Positions 17,804-26,613 of a stretch of DNA of 64,000 bases are shown here, piece by piece. Made by a program: the position numbers and the translations under genes. The notes beneath the pieces were generated by a model. It was not told the origin of the DNA. It saw only the letters and a list, made by a program, of their open reading frames with translations, and searched no databases. The stretch covers positions 3,504,001-3,568,000 of the forward strand of contig NZ_CP147737.1 of the NCBI RefSeq assembly GCF_037265215.1. The letters are read 5' to 3'. This DNA is from Xenorhabdus griffiniae. GTDB taxonomy: Bacteria > Pseudomonadota > Gammaproteobacteria > Enterobacterales > Enterobacteriaceae. Each line of letters begins with the position of its first letter. Position 1 is the stretch's first letter.

Positions 17804-19814
17804 ATGGATGGATTAGTTTTCACTTGCCAGATAGGTGCACTGCCGCAGACAACATTTCAGGTCGTGGATTTCAGCTTACAAGAAGAGCTATCACAACTGT
17901 TTCACCTTTCTATGACCGTCGTCAGCGCTTTTAGCAACGTGGCACTCAATGAACAATTGGGCGCCCAGCGCTTCTCTGACGATTACTCGTGATGGTGTCA
18001 CGGAGCGAACTATCAATGGTGTTGTGGCTGGCGCTGAGCAAGGAAATACCGATGGGCGACAAACCTATTACACTTTCATTATCCGCCCGGAAATGTGGTT
18101 GATGACGCTAAATCAGGATAGCCGGATTTTCCACCATCAATCTGTGCCAGATATCCTTGGACAATTGCTGAAAGAGCATCGTATCAAGGCGGATAACAAG
18201 TTTTACAAAGATCACCAGCAACATTCGATACGGGAATATATCACCCAGAAACGCGAATCCGCTTATGAATTCTGGTGCCGACTGGCTGCGGAAGAAGGCA
18301 TTATGTTCTGGTTCGAAGAGGACAAACTGTTTTACAGCAATTCTCATCTCGGCATGTTGGCGGCATTGACATTGACCTACAACGTACAGGCAAACACGGA
18401 TAACCGTGATTCAACAGCGTGGCAGTGGAATTACGGTGAATATCTGTGCCCAGATGAAACAATTCACAAAGATAATAATTTTCTTCGACCTTCCTATCCC
18501 CTGCAACATCTGGCTGCGTTGGATAATGGCGGGAACCACTCTATCTTTGAAAGTTATGGCCGTTTTCAGAAGGATGCAGAAGGTCGCCCTTTCACCCAAT
18601 TGCGTTTGGAGCAGTTGCAGAACCAGAGCAAAGTCGGTAAAGCGAAGACCAACTGTATCAAATTAAGGCCCGGCAGGATCTTCGTGCTGCAATCCCACCC
18701 GATTACGTCGATGAATGATCGCTGGCAGGTTGTTACTGTCACGCATCATGGACATCAGCCACAAGCTTCTGGGGATGCGGGAGAAGGGACAACATTAACC
18801 AATCACGTCACCTTTATTCCGGGCAGGCAGGATTGGCGCCCGCCATTCCGATATAAGCCGCTGGCAGATGGGGATGAAGTAGCAACTGTCGTGGGGCCGG
18901 TAGGTGAGGAAATCTACGTTGATAAACATGGTGCTATCAAAGTTCATTTCCATTGGAACCGTTACGATGAAGCGGATGATCGCGCGTCCTGTTGGGTGCG
19001 AGTCGCGCAAGGTTGGAATGGTGATGGCTATGGTTTTATGGCCATTCCACGCATCGGTCAGGAAGTGATTATTTCCTATCTGAATGGCGATATTGATCGC
19101 CCGATAGTCACGGGTTGTACCTACAATGGCCGCAACCGCCCACCACTGGATCTGCCCGCAGAAAAAACACGCACCACATTTAAAACGCATACCCATAAAG
19201 GAGAAGGGTTTAACGAACTGCGCTTTGAAGATGCGAAAGGCAGTGAAGAGATCTACATCCATGCTCAGAAAGACCAGCTTATCCAGATAAACCACGATAA
19301 AACCCAGCGTGTCGGTCACGATGAAAGCCACCATGTCCTGAACAACCGCAAACATGAAATCGGCAATGATGAATTTATCCGGATCATGCATGAACAGCAT
19401 ATCCAGATTGATGCTAATCAGTTTGAAACCATCACCAATGATCGCAAAACCTGCATCAACAACAACTGGCAGGAAAATATTTTTGCCGATCACCGGCAAG
19501 AAGTGGGGCGGGATAAGACCACCAGAGTCAACAACAACTATACCCTGAATGTGGTCAACAACATCCAGAGTCTGACAAAAGTCCATACCCTACAGGCCAG
19601 CGAATCCGTGTTGATCAAAGGCAAGGCGGGATCGATCAAACTGGATGGTTCAGGGGTGACGATCACCGGCAAGATCACCCTGAAAGGGGATGTTTCAGTC
19701 ACAGGGGGCAGCCCAGGCACGGTGCCATCACTCAGCGGATCAGCTAATGAAGGGTTGGCAATGGCTGAGGACTGCCGGGAAAAAGCCCGTAAGCAGCAGG
19801 AGTCATCAGAATAA
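17804..19814 (+). CDS. vgrG: VgrG spike protein, interrupted by a one-base frameshift
   Basis: The ATG at 17804, with AAGGAG eight bases upstream, opens a frame that reads 48 typical VgrG residues (MDGLVFTCQIGALP...). It then falls into a stop at 17992. The remaining 600-odd residues continue from about 17967 in another frame (SLTITRDGVTERTING...). One C too many at CCC 17964-17966 explains the break; removing it gives about 669 residues. The rest has the gp27-like region, the gp5 OB region (GPVGEEIYVDKHGAIKVHFHW-type block) and a repetitive beta-helix needle ending near residue 640. VgrG is the puncturing tip and carries effectors. If the break is real, an internal ATG at 17949 would have to be used, and it lacks a good ribosome site. 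Confidence 0.85.
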
Positions 19815-21025
19815 TGTCCTGGATACCCGATTACGCCGAACATTGGGTGGTGGATTATTCCTATGCCACGCAACAAGGCGAACACTTCTCTGCCCAGGCG
19901 ATTGTCCATGCAACGAGCAAGCCGCAAGCGCTGTCGGCGCTGGCGGAATATATCCTACAGGCAGGACATTCATCGGGGCAATACCAAAGTATTCAGCCGT
20001 TGACTGAATACCTTGCTGCCAGCACTTATGTCGAATTGCCGCTATTGCGACAGTTCCGGCTAGGGATGGAGCGGAATGCACAGGTGATTTCGCTGGGTGA
20101 ACACAATATCAGCGCCCTCTTGCCTGCCGAGCGTGGCGTATTGCAGTTCACTGTCACCCAAACCCTGCCTGCCAGGGAGAGCGGGCAATACCGCTATATG
20201 GTGATGGATGCCACAATTTACCGTCGGATCATGGGTAGTTTTATCGTACCTGACCTGATGGTATCTAACCTACGATGGGAAAGCCTGTTTCAGGGGGAAA
20301 CTCAAATCACTCTCGAAGACAGCGCCCCTTATCTGGTGGAATTAACCGATGACACAACGGTGTACTCTGCCTTTCAGCAAAAGATCACACAACCGAGTAC
20401 GCCAGAACTGGGTATATTTATCGACAGTGACCAGCCTTTTCCTATGATCCGCAATCACCTGCGCAAATTCACCTATCTGAGAAATGAACAACAGCAATCA
20501 TGGGTGTTTTACCGCTTCTATGCGCCGCAAGGCTTGCTCCCGTTACTAAAAAGCCTACCGGATGAACAACTGATGCACTTTATGCACCCGATAACGCGGA
20601 TCGGTTATTTCGATAGCCAGACGGCGCAATACTACGCCCTTTCTTTAGCTGAGAATACCTTGGATCAGGAGAAAACGGCCCCCGTGGCAATTAACCCTTA
20701 TCTGGTGAACCTATTGGCTGGGCAAACCCAAGAGCGGGCGGTGGCTCAGATAGTGAAATATATTGCAGAAACTCAACCTGAGCTGTCACCAGAACAAAAA
20801 AAACAGCTGCCGGCCTTTGTAGTGCAACAGATCAATTTTGCCTGTCTGGCGGGTTTTTCCCATCAGCGTTCCATTTTGCATTTGGTAGCGGGCCGAAGTC
20901 TGGCGCGGGATAACGAAGAGCTCTGGCAACGGGCATGGCAACATGCCTGTGCGAAAACCCAGGTGCAAGAGCTGCGTGCACTAATTTGTTATGGATATTG
21001 TTTTAAAAACCGGACATTAAGTTGA
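19814..21025 (+). CDS. DUF4123-type type VI effector adaptor (Tap/TEC-like)
   Basis: 403 residues. The ATG overlaps the vgrG stop (TAATG), so translation is coupled. The placement between vgrG and a large effector, and the first half's pattern (VELPLLRQFRLGMERNAQ, MGSFIVPDL, MRW-like block, LRKFTYLRNEQQQSWVFYRFYAP), match DUF4123 chaperones that load specific effectors on their cognate VgrG. The RKFT...VFYRFY segment is the most recognisable family feature. No membrane segment or signal is present, so it acts in the cytoplasm. Confidence 0.8.
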   Translation: MSWIPDYAEHWVVDYSYATQQGEHFSAQAIVHATSKPQALSALAEYILQAGHSSGQYQSIQPLTEYLAASTYVELPLLRQFRLGMERNAQVISLGEHNISALLPAERGVLQFTVTQTLPARESGQYRYMVMDATIYRRIMGSFIVPDLMVSNLRWESLFQGETQITLEDSAPYLVELTDDTTVYSAFQQKITQPSTPELGIFIDSDQPFPMIRNHLRKFTYLRNEQQQSWVFYRFYAPQGLLPLLKSLPDEQLMHFMHPITRIGYFDSQTAQYYALSLAENTLDQEKTAPVAINPYLVNLLAGQTQERAVAQIVKYIAETQPELSPEQKKQLPAFVVQQINFACLAGFSHQRSILHLVAGRSLARDNEELWQRAWQHACAKTQVQELRALICYGYCFKNRTLS

Positions 21026-21043
21026 CACAAGGAAATAAAATAA

Positions 21044-24000
21044 ATGGGAAAATCGATATTAACGAACGCAAATGATGCGCTTGAGACTGTCGCGAAAAAA
21101 GTGGAAAAAACATTTGAAGAACTTGTCGATATGGCGAGGGAATATATACCCCATGAGTTGGATATGGATACCGTTGTCAGGCCCTGTGATGTCAATATCC
21201 GGCCTGTTTATCCTGTCAGATATGCATATATGAACTTTTTTGGTGACAAACAGATAAATGCGCAATTACCACCCCCCATCAGTACGTTTCTTGATCCTGA
21301 TGACAATTCATTAAATGCGAGCGTCTTAGGGGGTTATAGCATTCGCTTGCCAAGAGCGGGTTGGATCTATGTCAAAGAAGAAGGACCGATTGAAACCAGA
21401 GGCTCCCAACACGAAGGCAAGTTACTAATTTTCAAATTCAGCCCTGAAATTGTCACATTAAAGGGCAAACGAGGGATGGTCACAAAATACACCAAATATG
21501 AGCAAAAAGCCGGAAGCTCATCATGGGAAGAAATCCACCCTGCTAGCGGCACAGCGGGCTTAGGTTATCCTTTTCTAGCGCTTGATAAAGATGTAACCAA
21601 GGTGAGTATTGTTTATAGTGAGGTTCCTTTTTCTGAACGAATCCTAGACAAGATAGATAAGGATGAATCTTTTCGCAGAAATGCAATGCAATTTGTGGAG
21701 TTAGATCATGAGGGTTCAGATTATGTCATGGAAGCCAAACAAGAACATTTCGATGGCTTAGTGGAGGATTTCAAAGTTCCTGAAAAACAATTTCAGGCAT
21801 ACAAAAATCAATTATCTGATCCGCTTTTACATTCTGTTGATTTAGGGGATATCTCGACGGAAGGCAGTTTTTTCATGGATGCCGATATGGAAATGCGTTA
21901 CATAGACAGCTTACTATGCCCTTATTACAAAGATAAAGCGAGCATTGTGGTATTGCATGATCCGGTAGGATATCAGCGTGATATTTTAATGGCATATGAA
22001 TTACTTAACCTTTGGGAGTTAAGTTATTCTGCGACAAATATTTATCCTCTGACAATAGGGCAATTTGTTGAGATAATTGCTGCATCAAAGGATGAAAACA
22101 TTAAAAAATGTTTTAAAGAACATATACATCAGGAAAATTGGAAAACCTGGTGGCCTAAACTTACCGATCCTATTATAGATGTAAAAAAAAGACAGAAAGA
22201 AATTCTTGAAATATACAAAGAATTTTTTGAAAGTCCGAATATTGCGGGTAAATTAGGTAGCTTGTCACATTATCTCAAATACTTCTTTTCGTTGAATGAT
22301 AAAAAAAGTGATCTGACAGAAGAAGATGGTCAGGAATTTGAGATATATTGCGATCTTATTGCAGAATTAATGCAGCCATTACAGAAAACAGCCGAGGGAA
22401 CATCGGTATTAGAACATATTATTGGCGGCAAGCTTGCATTAGATGAGAGTAGTTCTTGGTCTGTTATTAACAATGGGATCGTCAATACGCTAGGACATGA
22501 TGGTGCTAATAAGCTATTGATGGCAAGCTATGTCACAAAAGGCATAGATAAAATACTCTGTGCAACAGGTGAAGTTCTAGGAATGTTTCTTGCGTGGAGC
22601 GCAGAAAAAATAGCCCAAGGATCTGTCAGTTTGTATGAAAAAAGTATTGAAAAGGTAAATCAAACTTTTACCAATAAAATTCTTAATGCTTTGGGGGTAG
22701 AGGAATATAAAGGTTTTGTCTTATTGACAGAAAAAGAAGTGGTAAAATTGATTAATGATTTGGAAAAATATCAACAACAAGGACTCATCGGGAAATCGAA
22801 AAGATGGGGAAAAAAGACCAAAATCAATTTTCAAAAGAAAGGAGGAAAAGCAGTATTTAATTGGTCAAATCGGATTAAAAATTACACTGGAAATTTGAAA
22901 CTAAAAATACCGACCATTAAGGTTAACCGCCCCAAATTCAATATTAAGTTTCTGCAACATTATGACAAACCTCTTGGTATTGTACTGGATAGCAGTCTAA
23001 GTGGATTTGATCTGATCATGAAAAGTCATACATTCTATACCTTATTGACACAATCTGGTTTTGATAGAAATGATCCATGGAAAGCGAATCGAAAAATTGT
23101 GTACTTAGCTTTTACCTACCTAAATACAATACTGGGTATGGCAATTGCGGCACGAAGTTTTTCTGAATTTATTGGTAAGGGATTTGCAAAAGCAGAAGCA
23201 CTAGCGAGAAAAATCAATCATCCAGCGGCAGAAGCACTATTAGGCGCTGCATCACGCAGGCTTATGTTAAATAGTTCTCATATAAAACTGCTGGCAAAGG
23301 GTGCGGTCGGGGTAACTGGAGTTTTAAGTGGGGCGCTTTCTTACTACGATGCTTATTATGCTAGCGCTTTAGGTAGTCATAAGGAAGCATATGCACATGT
23401 TGCTATTGGTACTGGCACGTTAATGATAACTGCTGGATTTTTGGGGCCATCATTTTTGGGGACAGGTGCTGGAGCAGCCGGAGCAGGAGCATTTTTTACC
23501 GGTATGATATGGGCTGGAATTCTAGGTATGCTAGCAAGCATTGTCTATTTATTTTTCTTTGGCAAGAGTCAATTGGAATATTTATTAATGAATTGCTTTT
23601 GGGGAAATGGGAATAAATATTCATTTTTGGAAATGGGCTTAAAAAGACCTAATGATATAGCCGATCAGTTTAAAGAAACTTACCAAATGAGTGATAAAGT
23701 AATTAATGCATTTAAAGTAGAACATCAAGAATTTTTGAATTTTTTTACTAGACCAATATTAAAAAAAGGAAGTAATAAAAAAGGAAAGATGGTTTATCAT
23801 TTTATGTTACCAAATTTTCAATGGGAAAGATCAGAGTTGGTTTATCATGTATTACCATCATCTGCTGTTACTTCCAGAAATGATCACACCATTTATTTAA
23901 ATGAGCGTTATTATGCCAACGCTAAGCAGAGATTTGATAAGTTAATGGAAAAAACCCTCTCTGAGATAATTTATAAAAATGAAAATCCTATTGATGAAAA

Positions 24001-24172
24001 TGGAATGCTTACTCTGACATTAGAAATAGAAGAAATATATGCTCAATATTTCACAATTTTTTGGTACTACATGCCTAAAGAAAATGATATTTCACCCTTG
24101 CGTTATCAGTGGGGAGAAGAGCCAACAGTTGAGAATGCAATTTATGGATATTTTGATGAGAAGGTTCGTTAA
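21044..24172 (+). CDS. VasX-like type VI effector with C-terminal membrane segments
   Basis: 1042 residues, 19 bp after the adaptor gene, with AAGGAAAT before the ATG. The N-terminal region resembles the VasX N-terminal domain. It includes a MIX-like motif RLPRAGWIYV at residues 101-110, which fits the effector marker pattern RxGxxY. The middle is helical and Lys-rich. Hydrophobic segments lie at about residues 690-710, 755-775 and 785-840, the last Gly/Ala-rich (GTGAGAAGAGAFFTGMIWAG), as expected for a membrane-inserting toxin. I infer a pore-forming antibacterial effector delivered by the upstream VgrG. Base composition becomes markedly more AT-rich through the toxin part. The next gene starts directly after its stop. 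Confidence 0.78.
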   Translation: MGKSILTNANDALETVAKKVEKTFEELVDMAREYIPHELDMDTVVRPCDVNIRPVYPVRYAYMNFFGDKQINAQLPPPISTFLDPDDNSLNASVLGGYSIRLPRAGWIYVKEEGPIETRGSQHEGKLLIFKFSPEIVTLKGKRGMVTKYTKYEQKAGSSSWEEIHPASGTAGLGYPFLALDKDVTKVSIVYSEVPFSERILDKIDKDESFRRNAMQFVELDHEGSDYVMEAKQEHFDGLVEDFKVPEKQFQAYKNQLSDPLLHSVDLGDISTEGSFFMDADMEMRYIDSLLCPYYKDKASIVVLHDPVGYQRDILMAYELLNLWELSYSATNIYPLTIGQFVEIIAASKDENIKKCFKEHIHQENWKTWWPKLTDPIIDVKKRQKEILEIYKEFFESPNIAGKLGSLSHYLKYFFSLNDKKSDLTEEDGQEFEIYCDLIAELMQPLQKTAEGTSVLEHIIGGKLALDESSSWSVINNGIVNTLGHDGANKLLMASYVTKGIDKILCATGEVLGMFLAWSAEKIAQGSVSLYEKSIEKVNQTFTNKILNALGVEEYKGFVLLTEKEVVKLINDLEKYQQQGLIGKSKRWGKKTKINFQKKGGKAVFNWSNRIKNYTGNLKLKIPTIKVNRPKFNIKFLQHYDKPLGIVLDSSLSGFDLIMKSHTFYTLLTQSGFDRNDPWKANRKIVYLAFTYLNTILGMAIAARSFSEFIGKGFAKAEALARKINHPAAEALLGAASRRLMLNSSHIKLLAKGAVGVTGVLSGALSYYDAYYASALGSHKEAYAHVAIGTGTLMITAGFLGPSFLGTGAGAAGAGAFFTGMIWAGILGMLASIVYLFFFGKSQLEYLLMNCFWGNGNKYSFLEMGLKRPNDIADQFKETYQMSDKVINAFKVEHQEFLNFFTRPILKKGSNKKGKMVYHFMLPNFQWERSELVYHVLPSSAVTSRNDHTIYLNERYYANAKQRFDKLMEKTLSEIIYKNENPIDENGMLTLTLEIEEIYAQYFTIFWYYMPKENDISPLRYQWGEEPTVENAIYGYFDEKVR

Positions 24173-25193
24173 ATGATAAATTTAATAAAAAAATGGTTAA
24201 CTAAAAAAACTGAAACTAAAGTAAATCATGATGCCAGAATTAGCAGACTATCAACAGTGTGTGATCCTATTTTGGATGAAGACATCGGCATACTAGATAA
24301 AGGGCAAATAAAAACAGAGGGTTTTATTGATTTAATTGATGATAAAAAATGTGAAATCCGATATGGTAGAGGTAGTTTTCGTGAAAAAGTTTTTCTTTCT
24401 TCTTTAGCTAGTTTTTTATTGGTTTTTTGGTTTTTTGTTTTTTTGTTTTTTTGTTTTTTTGTTTTTTTGTTTTTTTGTTGATAATTATATTACTGAATGG
24501 AAAGTTAATGAAGGTTTTTATTTAAGAGGTGTGAGTTATGCTAAAAGAGATTATGGTGAGAAATTTTATTTAAAACCTGACATTCCAGATTATGTTAAAA
24601 AATATGAATATATTGCCGATGCAAAGAGTATTTCTTTTCCTCAATATTTGAGGATACGTTATACAGATAGTGGTTTTTATAGTAAATCGACTATTCGAAA
24701 GGATTTATTACTAGATAGTGGTTTTTTTCTGTTTTTTGTTACAATTATTTTAACTCATCTAGGATTATTATTTTCAATACATAAAATACCCCCTCTTATT
24801 ATTGATAGGAAAAAACAACTTTTTTATACCTGGCGAAAGGGGAAAATGTATGTTGCGCGTTATTCACAAGTCGATGTTGTCCATCTCTATGATGTTCTTT
24901 ATCTAAGGGTATATGGATTAGACGAGAATAACAAGTTGGTTATTTATTCTTTTGAACCTGAAATTCCCTATTTACCGGATGATATAATCAGTAAGAAATA
25001 TTTATTGGCTTTTGTTGCAAAATATCTGATACAAGGAAAAAAATCTGTTAGCTCAGTAGACTTTGAGCGTCGACCATTAATATTTCCCTTACGTAAAAAT
25101 CCCAAACCAGCAGATTGGGAGACTCAGATTACGGCTATTTTAGCTGAATTGGATAGGCTTGGGCCACCGAAAGGAGCTACTGATCCGAAATAA
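24173..25193 (+). pseudogene. Putative effector immunity protein, copy 1, switched out of frame by an octamer repeat
   Basis: The ATG follows the effector stop with no gap (TAAATG). The frame reads 102 residues to a TGA at 24479-24481, just after five GTTTTTTT units. The remaining coding sequence continues in another frame to 25193. Joined, the product would align along its length with the intact copy at 25332, including a shared DIGILDK segment, TEGFIDLIDDKKCEIRYG, and a C-terminus ending LDRLGPPKGATD. The protein would have two membrane segments, the first containing the repeat, and a C-terminal domain with IIDRKKQLFYTWRKGKMYVA resembling DUF6708-like proteins. Immunity to the upstream effector is inferred from position and membrane location. 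The interruption may be phase-OFF, a mutation, or an assembly error. Confidence 0.75.
24437..24476. repeat. Octameric simple-sequence repeat (GTTTTTTT)x5
   Basis: Five exact tandem copies of GTTTTTTT lie inside the coding region and are preceded by related imperfect units (GGTTTTTT twice). Three units (24 bp) encode eight hydrophobic residues of the VFLFFCFF type. Six or three units would put the downstream part in frame; five does not. Confidence 0.93.
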
Positions 25194-25245
25194 TATCTGA
25201 AAAAATATTAATATAGTAAATTATATTTTTATTCCATAAAAAATG

Positions 25246-25276
25246 GCATCGAATAATATTATAATCATCTCGATGC
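25246..25276 (+). terminator. Possible weak terminator hairpin after immunity copy 1
   Basis: A GCATCGA/TCGATGC stem with a long AT-rich loop is followed by TATTTCTTAATTTT. The same hairpin recurs after the second copy, showing that the duplication included this flank. Confidence 0.45.
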
Positions 25277-25331
25277 TATTTCTTAATTTTCAAATATTAT
25301 ATTGTAAATTGTTACTTTATTAGATTGTTAT

Positions 25332-26285
25332 ATGAGATTATTTTTTATGAAAAAGGATAACATAATTAGATTATCACGATTGTCGGCTGTTTGCGATCCA
25401 TTCCTAGATGAAGACATCGGCATACTAGATAAAGAGCAAATAAAAACAGAGGGTTTTATTGATTTAATTGATGATAAAAAATGTGAAATCCGATATGGAA
25501 GCAGTAATTATCGCGAAAAGATTTTACTTGCTTCTTTAGCCGGTTTTTTATTGGGATTTTGTTTTTTTATTGATGATTTCATTAATACATGGAAAGTCAA
25601 TGAGGGATTTTACTTAAGAGCCGTTAATTATGCTAAGAGAGATTATGGAGATAAATTTTATTTAAATCCTAACCGTCCTGATTATGTTGAAAAATATAAA
25701 TATATTGCTGATGCAAAGAATATTTCTTTTTCTCAATATTTTCATATTCGTTATATGGACAATGGTTTTTATGAAAAATCCAGAGTGCGAAAAAACTTAT
25801 TACTAGATGGTGGTTTTTTCCTCTTTTCTATTACAATGATTTTAATTCATTTATGGGTATGGTCTTTAATTCGTAAACTATCTCCTCTTGTAATTGATCG
25901 GGAAAAGCAACTGTTTTATACCTGGCATAGGGGAAAAATGTATGTTGCACGTTACTCACAAGTCGATGTTGTTAATCTCTATGATGTTCTGTATTTAAGA
26001 GTTTATGGATTTGACAAAAATAATAAACTAATGATTTATGCTTTTGAACCCCGTATTCCTAACCTGATAGATGACATAATCAGCAAAAAGTATTTATTGG
26101 CTTTTGTTGCAAAATATCTGATACAAGGGAAAAACTCCGTCAGTTCAGTAAATTTTGAACGACCTTCATCAATATTTTTTTCACATAAAAATCCCAAACC
26201 AGCAGATTGGGAGACTCAGATTACGGCTATTTTAGCTGAATTGGATAGGCTTGGCCCACCGAAAGGAGCTACTGATTCGAAATAA
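25332..26285 (+). CDS. Putative effector immunity protein, copy 2 (intact)
   Basis: 317 residues, a close paralogue of the broken gene upstream. Hydrophobic segments are at about residues 66-87 (ILLASLAGFLLGFCFFIDDF) and 158-182, with a soluble C-terminal domain containing VIDREKQLFYTWHRGKMYVA. At the place where copy 1 has the octamer array, this copy has a single TTTTGTTTTTTTATTG run and stays in frame. An alternative start is Met6 at 25347; neither start has a strong ribosome site. It lies downstream of a T6SS effector and probably protects against it or against a variant. Recognition by DUF6708 is only a resemblance. Confidence 0.72.
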   Translation: MRLFFMKKDNIIRLSRLSAVCDPFLDEDIGILDKEQIKTEGFIDLIDDKKCEIRYGSSNYREKILLASLAGFLLGFCFFIDDFINTWKVNEGFYLRAVNYAKRDYGDKFYLNPNRPDYVEKYKYIADAKNISFSQYFHIRYMDNGFYEKSRVRKNLLLDGGFFLFSITMILIHLWVWSLIRKLSPLVIDREKQLFYTWHRGKMYVARYSQVDVVNLYDVLYLRVYGFDKNNKLMIYAFEPRIPNLIDDIISKKYLLAFVAKYLIQGKNSVSSVNFERPSSIFFSHKNPKPADWETQITAILAELDRLGPPKGATDSK

Positions 26286-26337
26286 TAGCCAGAAAAAATA
26301 TTAATATAGTAAATTATATTTTTCATTCCATAAAAAC

Positions 26338-26370
26338 AGCATCGAAGAATGTTCAAATCATCTCGATGCT
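26338..26370 (+). terminator. Possible weak terminator hairpin after immunity copy 2
   Basis: AGCATCGA/TCGATGCT stem followed by AATTTTAAATTTAT. It is a duplicate of the hairpin at 25246. Confidence 0.45.
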
Positions 26371-26552
26371 AATTTTAAATTTATATTGTGAATAACTAAC
26401 CTCAACTTTATTTAAGAATAGAAATATCATAGTCGCGTAGATTTAATTTTTTCAACTTGAAGATATAAGTAATTAATCTTGATACTCCCTCCAACAAAAA
26501 GTAATATCCAATGATAGCACTGGAAATAAAGGCATTTAGATTTATATATAAA

Positions 26553-26586
26553 AAAGCAGTGTCAGAAATATTTCTGACACTGCTTT
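26553..26586 (-). terminator. Rho-independent terminator of gcvP
   Basis: A perfect 17-bp inverted repeat (AAAGCAGTGTCAGAAAT and its complement) is followed on the minus strand by TTTTTATATA, about 28 bp after the gcvP stop. The remaining bases between the second immunity gene and this hairpin hold no gene. Confidence 0.92.
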
Positions 26587-26613
26587 CGTTGAGTCTCGTT
26601 AATTTATTTATAA

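Larger units (their letters stand above)
24240..26370. repeat. Tandem duplication of the immunity gene and its 3' flank
   Basis: The two immunity genes share long near-identical DNA stretches (for example around 24280-24360 and 25415-25495, and both 3' ends). Their 3' flanks also match: an ATATTAATATAGTAAATT run followed by a GCATCGA hairpin. The unit is about 1.1 kb. Confidence 0.85.

Noticed and set aside
17804..17992. Separate 62-residue gene upstream of vgrG
   Set aside because: Its first 48 residues are the VgrG N-terminus and its last residues are out-of-frame reading after a one-base shift.
18795..19586. Long minus-strand ORF inside vgrG
   Set aside because: It is a shadow of the VgrG needle region with no own signals.
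24421..24480. CRISPR or minisatellite array
   Set aside because: Units are 8 bp without spacers and lie in a coding frame; this is a simple-sequence repeat.
24435..25193. Stand-alone 252-residue membrane protein
   Set aside because: It starts at a TTG inside the octamer repeat with no ribosome site; it is the downstream part of immunity copy 1.
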